A stretch of DNA of 64,000 nucleotides from Polaribacter sp. BAL334 (GTDB lineage: Bacteria; Bacteroidota; Bacteroidia; Flavobacteriales; Flavobacteriaceae). Made by a program: the position numbers and the translations under genes. Position 1 is the first letter of the stretch. Each line of letters begins with the position of its first letter. Location: contig NZ_JADWOV010000255.1 of NCBI RefSeq assembly GCF_015767435.1, positions 62,001 to 126,000 on the forward strand, written 5' to 3'. Of this stretch, positions 59,418 through 64,000 are shown piece by piece. The notes under the pieces were generated by a model. The model was not told where the DNA came from. It did not search any database and saw only the letters and a program-made list of their open reading frames with translations.

Positions 59418-61658
59418 CTATTCTTTTCTAGGCTCTCTTGGTCTGCGATCATCACGTCCACGATTATCACGACCGCGATTATCACGATTGTTGTCTCTTG
59501 GACGATCATTGTTTTCTCTTGGTGGTCTTGCTACATAACCTTCTGGTTTTGGCAAAATCGCTTTACGAGATACTTTTTCTTTACGTGTTTTTGGGTCAAT
59601 TCCGAAGTATTTTACTTCAAACACATCTCCCATGTTTACTACATCAGTAACGTTTTCAGTTCGTTCCCAAGCCAATTCGCTTACATGCAATAAAACCTCA
59701 TTTCCAGGAGCGTCTGTATATTCAACAACAGCACCAAAATCAAGCATTTTGATGACTTTCACTTCATATACATTCCCTACTTCTGGTTTAAACATCATAG
59801 ATTCTAAACGTCTCAACACGGCTTCAACACCTGCTGGTTTTGTGCCTAAAATTTCGATGATACCATTTCCTGTTGCTGGGTCTTCATTGATAACAATCGT
59901 AGTTGCTGTTTCTTTTTGCAATTCTTGGATGTGTTTTCCACCTGGGCCAATAAACGCTCCAATCAAACTATTTGGAATTGTTCTTGTAATGATTTTAGGC
60001 GCATGAGGTTTTACTTCTGCATTTGGTTGAGGAATGGTTTCTGTCAAGATATTTAAAATATGCAAACGTCCATCACGTGCTTGTTTCAATGCTTTGATAA
60101 TCACATCATAAGGCATTCCTTTGATTTTCATATCCATTTGACAAGCGGTAATTCCGTCAGCAGTTCCAGTTACTTTAAAGTCCATATCACCCAAATGATC
60201 TTCATCACCCAAAATATCAGACAAAACCGCAAAACGCTCTCCATCAGAAATCAATCCCATGGCAATTCCAGATACTGGTTTTACCATCTGAACTCCTGCA
60301 TCCATCAACGCCATGGTTCCTGCACAAACAGTTGCCATAGAAGAGGAACCATTTGATTCTAATACTTCAGAAACAATTCTTACGGTATAAGGACAATCTG
60401 CTGGAATCATATTTTTTAAGGCACGTTGTGCCAAGTTTCCGTGACCAATTTCTCTTCTTGAAGTTCCTCTTAATGGGTGTGCTTCTCCTGTAGAAAAAGG
60501 AGGGAAATTATAATGCAAATAGAATTTTTCTTCTCCTTGATACGAAGGCATGTCCACTTGATTTGCTTCTCTTGAAGTTCCTAAAGTTACGGTTGCCAAT
60601 GCCTGAGTTTCTCCACGTGTAAAAATAGATGAACCATGCACAGAAGGCAAATAATCTACTTCACACCAAATAGGTCTGATATCAGTAGTTTTTCTTCCGT
60701 CTAAACGCAAGCCTTCTGCCAATGTCAATTCTCTGACAGCTTCTTTTTCAACTTTATAAAAATAAGTTTTAATCAATCCGCCATTTTCTGCCAATTCTTC
60801 TTCAGTAAAAGAAGCCAAAACTTCGTCTTTTACAGCTGAAAAAGCATCACTTCTGTCTTTTTTACCATGTGCACCTTTTGCAATTGCATAGATTTTATCG
60901 TAAGCAATTTCTCTTACTTTTGCAGCAATAGCCTCGTCTTTTTTAGCAGGCTCGTATGTTCTTGTTTCTTTTTTTCCAAATGCTTCTGCCAATTTCACTT
61001 GAGCTCTACATTGAATTTTGATAGCTTCATGCGCAAAACGAATCACTTCTACCATTTCTTCTTCAGAAATTTCTTTCATTTCACCTTCTACCATCATTAC
61101 GGAATCTTCTGAGGCTCCAATAACCATATCCACATCAGACAATTCTAATTGTGCTTGGTTTGGATTGATGATCAATTGACCGTCAATTCTACCCACACGA
61201 ACTTCCGAAATAGGACATTCAAAAGGAATATCTGACAATTGAATTGCTGCAGAAGCTGCTAATCCAGCCAAAGCATCTGGCATCACATTTTCATCATGCG
61301 ACATCAATTGAATCATTACTTGCGTTTCTGTTCTATAATCTGATGGAAAAAGCGGACGTAAAACACGATCTACAATACGCATTGTCAACACTTCACCATC
61401 ACTAGGACGTGCTTCTCTTTTGAAAAAACCTCCAGGAAAACGACCTGCAGAAGCAAATTTCTCACGATAATCTACCGTTAATGGAAAGAAATCCAAACCG
61501 CTTTCTTTGTACGAAGAAACTACGGTACATAATAACATGGCATTACCCATTTGAACAACAACTGAACCGTGCGCTTGTTTCGCTAATTTACCGGTTTCTA
61601 AGGAAATGGTTCTTCCATCTCCAAGGTCAATGACCTCTCTAAATACTTGTGGAATCAT
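59418..61658 (-). CDS. pnp: Polynucleotide phosphorylase
   Basis: A 746-residue 3'-5' exoribonuclease that uses phosphate to degrade RNA. The order is RNase PH domain 1 ([33 protein letters not shown]), a helical linker, RNase PH domain 2 ([46 protein letters not shown]), KH (about 565-620: [17 protein letters not shown]), and S1 (about 630-700: [26 protein letters not shown]). The C-terminus has an extra Arg-Asp-Asn-rich tail ([19 protein letters not shown]) that could bind RNA. It is about 220 bp downstream of rpsO in the same direction, the conserved rpsO-pnp order of many bacteria. Confidence 0.97.
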   Translation of the reverse strand: MIPQVFREVIDLGDGRTISLETGKLAKQAHGSVVVQMGNAMLLCTVVSSYKESGLDFFPLTVDYREKFASAGRFPGGFFKREARPSDGEVLTMRIVDRVLRPLFPSDYRTETQVMIQLMSHDENVMPDALAGLAASAAIQLSDIPFECPISEVRVGRIDGQLIINPNQAQLELSDVDMVIGASEDSVMMVEGEMKEISEEEMVEVIRFAHEAIKIQCRAQVKLAEAFGKKETRTYEPAKKDEAIAAKVREIAYDKIYAIAKGAHGKKDRSDAFSAVKDEVLASFTEEELAENGGLIKTYFYKVEKEAVRELTLAEGLRLDGRKTTDIRPIWCEVDYLPSVHGSSIFTRGETQALATVTLGTSREANQVDMPSYQGEEKFYLHYNFPPFSTGEAHPLRGTSRREIGHGNLAQRALKNMIPADCPYTVRIVSEVLESNGSSSMATVCAGTMALMDAGVQMVKPVSGIAMGLISDGERFAVLSDILGDEDHLGDMDFKVTGTADGITACQMDMKIKGMPYDVIIKALKQARDGRLHILNILTETIPQPNAEVKPHAPKIITRTIPNSLIGAFIGPGGKHIQELQKETATTIVINEDPATGNGIIEILGTKPAGVEAVLRRLESMMFKPEVGNVYEVKVIKMLDFGAVVEYTDAPGNEVLLHVSELAWERTENVTDVVNMGDVFEVKYFGIDPKTRKEKVSRKAILPKPEGYVARPPRENNDRPRDNNRDNRGRDNRGRDDRRPREPRKE

Positions 61659-61844
61659 AAATGTTTACTAATAATTTTTTTAAACTGTTTGTTGTTGTTG
61701 TGTTGTGGTTGTTTTCAATGGAAACTCAAAAATGCTGTTACTATTTTTGATTTTTTTTATACTATTTGTAATATCTCAATTTGAGACGTCTAAGATATTG
61801 AAAAAACAGCGTTGAAAAGTATAGAAAGTTGTTTTTTTGATAAA

Positions 61845-61873
61845 AAAAGAGGCACATTTTCAGTGCCTCTTTT
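61845..61873 (-). terminator. Terminator after rpsO
   Basis: AAAAGAGGCAC (61845-61855) pairs perfectly with GTGCCTCTTTT (61863-61873), 7-nt loop. On the minus strand the stem is followed by further T residues, 8 bp past the rpsO stop; pnp therefore likely has its own promoter or relies on read-through. Confidence 0.9.
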
Positions 61874-61880
61874 GGGAACA

Positions 61881-62150
61881 TTATTTTCTAATGTTTAATT
61901 CTTTGATAATTGCACGGTATCTTTCGATATCTTTTTTCTTCAGATAATCTAATAAACTTCTACGTTTTCCTACCAACATTACTAAGGAACGCTCTGTGTT
62001 AAAATCTTTACGATTTGCTTTTAAGTGTTCCGTTAAGTGGTTGATTCTGTGTGTAAACAACGCAATTTGACCTTCTGAAGAACCAGTATCATTTTTTCCT
62101 TTACCGTGTTTTTCGAAGATGCTTTCTTTTACTTCTTTTGTTAAGTACAT
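61881..62150 (-). CDS. rpsO: 30S ribosomal protein S15
   Basis: An 89-residue ribosomal protein, exactly the standard length. Recognised by KHGKGKNDTGSSEGQIALFTHRI, LTEHLKANRKDFNTERSLV and GKRRSLLDYLKKKDIERY. It binds the central domain of 16S rRNA early in 30S assembly. Its position upstream of pnp on the same strand is the usual arrangement; in E. coli S15 represses its own translation through the leader, but I see no clear counterpart in the 62151-62397 gap. Confidence 0.97.
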   Translation of the reverse strand: MYLTKEVKESIFEKHGKGKNDTGSSEGQIALFTHRINHLTEHLKANRKDFNTERSLVMLVGKRRSLLDYLKKKDIERYRAIIKELNIRK

Positions 62151-62371
62151 GCCAATATTATTTAAATGATTTTTATGTATTTCAATGAACTCTTTTCATT
62201 GAGGGTGCAAATATAGGATTTATTTTTTGTTTTGAAATACTTTTTAATATTAAAAACAAAGTCAATGAATTGAATGTCAATGATACTAATTACATTTTAA
62301 GGATAAGAAATCTGTGGAATCTTAATTTTTTATAGAAAAATAGGTATCAATTTTTACTTCCTTCCAAATTC

Positions 62372-62397
62372 TCCCCTTTGGGGAGTTAGAGGGGCTT
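62372..62397. repeat. Hairpin repeat abutting the accD stop
   Basis: TCTCCCCTTTGGGGAG with gttagaggggctttta, a near copy of the element at 16930-16966, again in contact with a minus-strand stop codon. Confidence 0.6.
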
Positions 62398-63258
62398 TTA
62401 CTTTCTTATCGGTAAATTCTGAATCAAATCAATAAACAAGTTTACTTGTTTTTTCAGGTCTTTACGCTCGTAAATGGCATCTAAAAAACCGTGTTCTAGC
62501 ACAAATTCTGATCGTTGAAAACCTTCAGGCAATTCTTTTCCTGTGGTATCTTTTACTACTCTTGGTCCTGCAAAGGCAATCAAGGCATTGGGTTCTGCAA
62601 TATTAATGTCACCTAACATAGCATAAGAAGCTGTGGTTCCTCCCGTTGTTGGATCTGTACATAACGAAATATAGGGAATTTTAGCATCTGCCAATTGTGC
62701 TAATTTTGCAGAGGTTTTTACCAATTGCATCAATGAAAGTGAAGCTTCCATCATTCTAGCTCCTCCTGATTTTGAAATCATCAAAAACGGAATTTTATGC
62801 TCAATAGAATAGTTGATGGCACGTGCAATTTTTTCTCCCACAACTGAACCCATAGAACCACCAATAAAAGCAAAATCCATGGCAGCTACTACCAAGTCTT
62901 TTCCTAATGATTTTCCAACGGCTGTTCTTACAGCATCTTTTAATTTTGTTTTTGCTTGGGCTTCTTTTAAACGATCAGGATATTTTTGAGTGTCTTCAAA
63001 TTTCAATGGGTCTTTTGAAGTCAAATTTTCATTCAGTTCTGTGAAGGTATTGTTGTCAAAAAACAATTCAAAGTATTCTTTACTGCCAATTCGAACATGA
63101 TATCCGTCTTCTGGACTTACGTATAAATTCTTTTTTAACTCTTCTGTATCAATTATTTTACCACTAGGAGTTTTGTACCAAAGACCTTTAGGCGTGTCTT
63201 TTTTATCCTCAGTAGCCGTTTGAATTCCTTTATCTGTTCTTTTAAACCAAGCAGTCAT
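62398..63258 (-). CDS. accD: Acetyl-CoA carboxylase carboxyltransferase beta subunit, zinc-ribbon cysteines missing
   Basis: A 286-residue subunit that, with AccA, transfers the carboxyl group from biotin to acetyl-CoA for fatty-acid synthesis. The crotonase-like core is complete: [62 protein letters not shown] and IAFAGPRVV. The N-terminal zinc ribbon normally has CPxCG ... CPxCGxH; here the four positions are T30, G33, S48 and D51 (KTPSGKII and VSPEDGYH), so it cannot bind zinc in the usual way. The hydrophobic frame around it ([14 protein letters not shown]) is kept, so the domain probably folds. It lies next to an fbaA fragment. Confidence 0.93.
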   Translation of the reverse strand: MTAWFKRTDKGIQTATEDKKDTPKGLWYKTPSGKIIDTEELKKNLYVSPEDGYHVRIGSKEYFELFFDNNTFTELNENLTSKDPLKFEDTQKYPDRLKEAQAKTKLKDAVRTAVGKSLGKDLVVAAMDFAFIGGSMGSVVGEKIARAINYSIEHKIPFLMISKSGGARMMEASLSLMQLVKTSAKLAQLADAKIPYISLCTDPTTGGTTASYAMLGDINIAEPNALIAFAGPRVVKDTTGKELPEGFQRSEFVLEHGFLDAIYERKDLKKQVNLFIDLIQNLPIRK

Positions 63259-63364
63259 ATGATTCTTTATTTAAAGTTGTTGTTTGTATTTTAAAAGTAC
63301 TTTCAACTTTTCTGAACAGCAAATGTAAAAGATTTTTTGTAGACGATTAAAATTTCCTCCATAA

Positions 63365-63398
63365 AAAAAGCATCTTTCATTTTTGAAAGATGCTTTTT
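63365..63398 (-). terminator. Terminator of the aldolase gene
   Basis: AAAAAGCATCTTTC (63365-63378) pairs perfectly with GAAAGATGCTTTTT (63385-63398), 6-nt loop, with A/T runs, 20 bp past the aldolase stop and ahead of accD. Confidence 0.9.
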
Positions 63399-63419
63399 AG
63401 CTAATTATGAAATAATTTT

Positions 63420-64000
63420 TTACAAGGTATTCACATTATTCAAATCTTGGAATGCTTGTTTTAAACGCGCTTTGAAAGTGTCTTCGCCCAAACGCAACCA
63501 TTTTCTTGGATCGTAATGTTTTTTATTTGGCTGATCTGCTCCTTCAGGATTCCCAATTTGATTTGCCAAATAAGGAGCCATTTTTTGCATATAATCTCTG
63601 ATGCCTTCTGTAAAAGCGAATTGTAAATCGGTATCAATATTCATTTTGATAACTCCATAACCAATGGCTTCTCTGATTTCCTCAACAGTAGAACCTGAAC
63701 CTCCATGAAATACAAAATCAATCGTATTGTGAGGCACATTATAGGTTTTTGAAATGTATTCTTGTGAGTTGCGTAAGATTTTTGGTGTTAATTTTACGTT
63801 TCCTGGTTTGTATACTCCATGCACATTTCCGAATGCTGCAGCAATCGTAAACTGTGGAGAAACTTTTAACAATTCTTCGTAAGCATACGCCACTTCTTCT
63901 GGTTGAGTATATAATTTTGATGAATCCACATCCGAATTGTCAACACCATCTTCTTCACCACCTGTAATTCCTAACTCAATCTCTAGAGTCATGCCCATTT
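63420..64000 (-). CDS. fbaA: Class II fructose-bisphosphate aldolase, C-terminal part (cut by window edge)
   Basis: The gene runs in from the right edge; about 193 residues are visible. MGMTLEIELGITGGEEDGVD is an internal segment of class II aldolases (the catalytic/metal Glu region), not the real start. Further on are AAFGNVHGVYKPGNV (zinc His), FVFHGGSGSTVEEIREAI (zinc His and phosphate loop) and KMNIDTDLQFAFTEGIRDY (phosphate and potassium site). The longer FbaA-type (Class IIA) is indicated by GVYKPGNVKL. The enzyme splits or forms fructose-1,6-bisphosphate in glycolysis and gluconeogenesis. Confidence 0.93.
   Translation of the reverse strand, partial: MGMTLEIELGITGGEEDGVDNSDVDSSKLYTQPEEVAYAYEELLKVSPQFTIAAAFGNVHGVYKPGNVKLTPKILRNSQEYISKTYNVPHNTIDFVFHGGSGSTVEEIREAIGYGVIKMNIDTDLQFAFTEGIRDYMQKMAPYLANQIGNPEGADQPNKKHYDPRKWLRLGEDTFKARLKQAFQDLNNVNTL

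Overview
The window looks like chromosomal DNA of a marine member of the Flavobacteriaceae (Bacteroidetes), Polaribacter- or Tenacibaculum-like. The genus is a guess from general knowledge. The basis is very AT-rich DNA, several large secreted proteins ending in type IX secretion (T9SS) C-terminal sorting domains, a TonB-dependent receptor with a CarboxypepD_reg-like plug extension, Bacteroidetes-type promoter boxes (TAnnTTTG), and typical flavobacterial neighbours such as DUF4292-M23, HU-SPOR and a long HU-type protein. I see no rRNA, tRNA, CRISPR array or complete insertion sequence.

Region 1 (1-16.9 kb) appears to be one catabolic and surface-protein locus built around a MocR/GntR-type regulator (10357-11853). 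On the minus strand run an M14 peptidase, an OprP-like porin, isoaspartyl dipeptidase (iadA), a DcuC-type transporter, three lamin-tail-domain surface proteins and a 55-residue peptide. On the plus strand are a beta-lactamase-fold serine hydrolase, a lipoprotein esterase and a DASS dicarboxylate symporter; a tartrate/D-malate dehydrogenase lies between them on the minus strand. Four intergenic positions carry the same pair of direct repeats, AATTGGTATT spaced exactly 23 bp start to start, which predicts the operator and the regulon of the MocR protein. That protein has Arg where the PLP-binding Lys normally sits.

Region 2 (17-29.2 kb) is mostly housekeeping: an ABC-F ATPase, a conserved block of NDP-sugar transferase, TPR protein, DUF4292 lipoprotein and EnvC-like M23 protein, an MscS-like protein, an acyl-CoA thioesterase, an HU-SPOR protein, DprA, an unrecognised kinase-like protein and an SSS symporter.

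Region 3 (29.2-36.4 kb) holds repeats, two small hypothetical genes, an 1183-residue choice-of-anchor I surface protein, and an HU-family gene preceded by an unusual structured leader. The leader contains a 51-codon frame whose start codon lies in a perfect hairpin, followed by a possible H-type pseudoknot.

Region 4 (36.4-46.5 kb) is an accessory, defence-like island. It has two paralogous small proteins around an ORF broken by an in-frame TAA, a coiled-coil NERD nuclease-like protein, and a type IV restriction pair (McrB-like AAA+ ATPase plus DUF2357/PD-(D/E)XK protein). The island and an adjacent ABC exporter are bracketed by a 50-bp direct repeat (49/50 identical, 9.25 kb apart) containing a GC-rich palindrome.

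Region 5 (46.5-58.3 kb) has a zinc alcohol dehydrogenase, two DoxX-like membrane proteins, a TonB-dependent receptor with an operator-like palindrome in its promoter, an esterase-GDPD fusion, a truncated polyvalent-kinase-like remnant embedded in heptameric repeats, and a GH16-like T9SS protein with tandem Ig-like repeats.

Region 6 (58.3-64 kb) is core: mscS, pnp, rpsO, an accD lacking its zinc-ribbon cysteines, and the C-terminal part of class II fructose-bisphosphate aldolase. All positions were read by eye, and no homology search was run.
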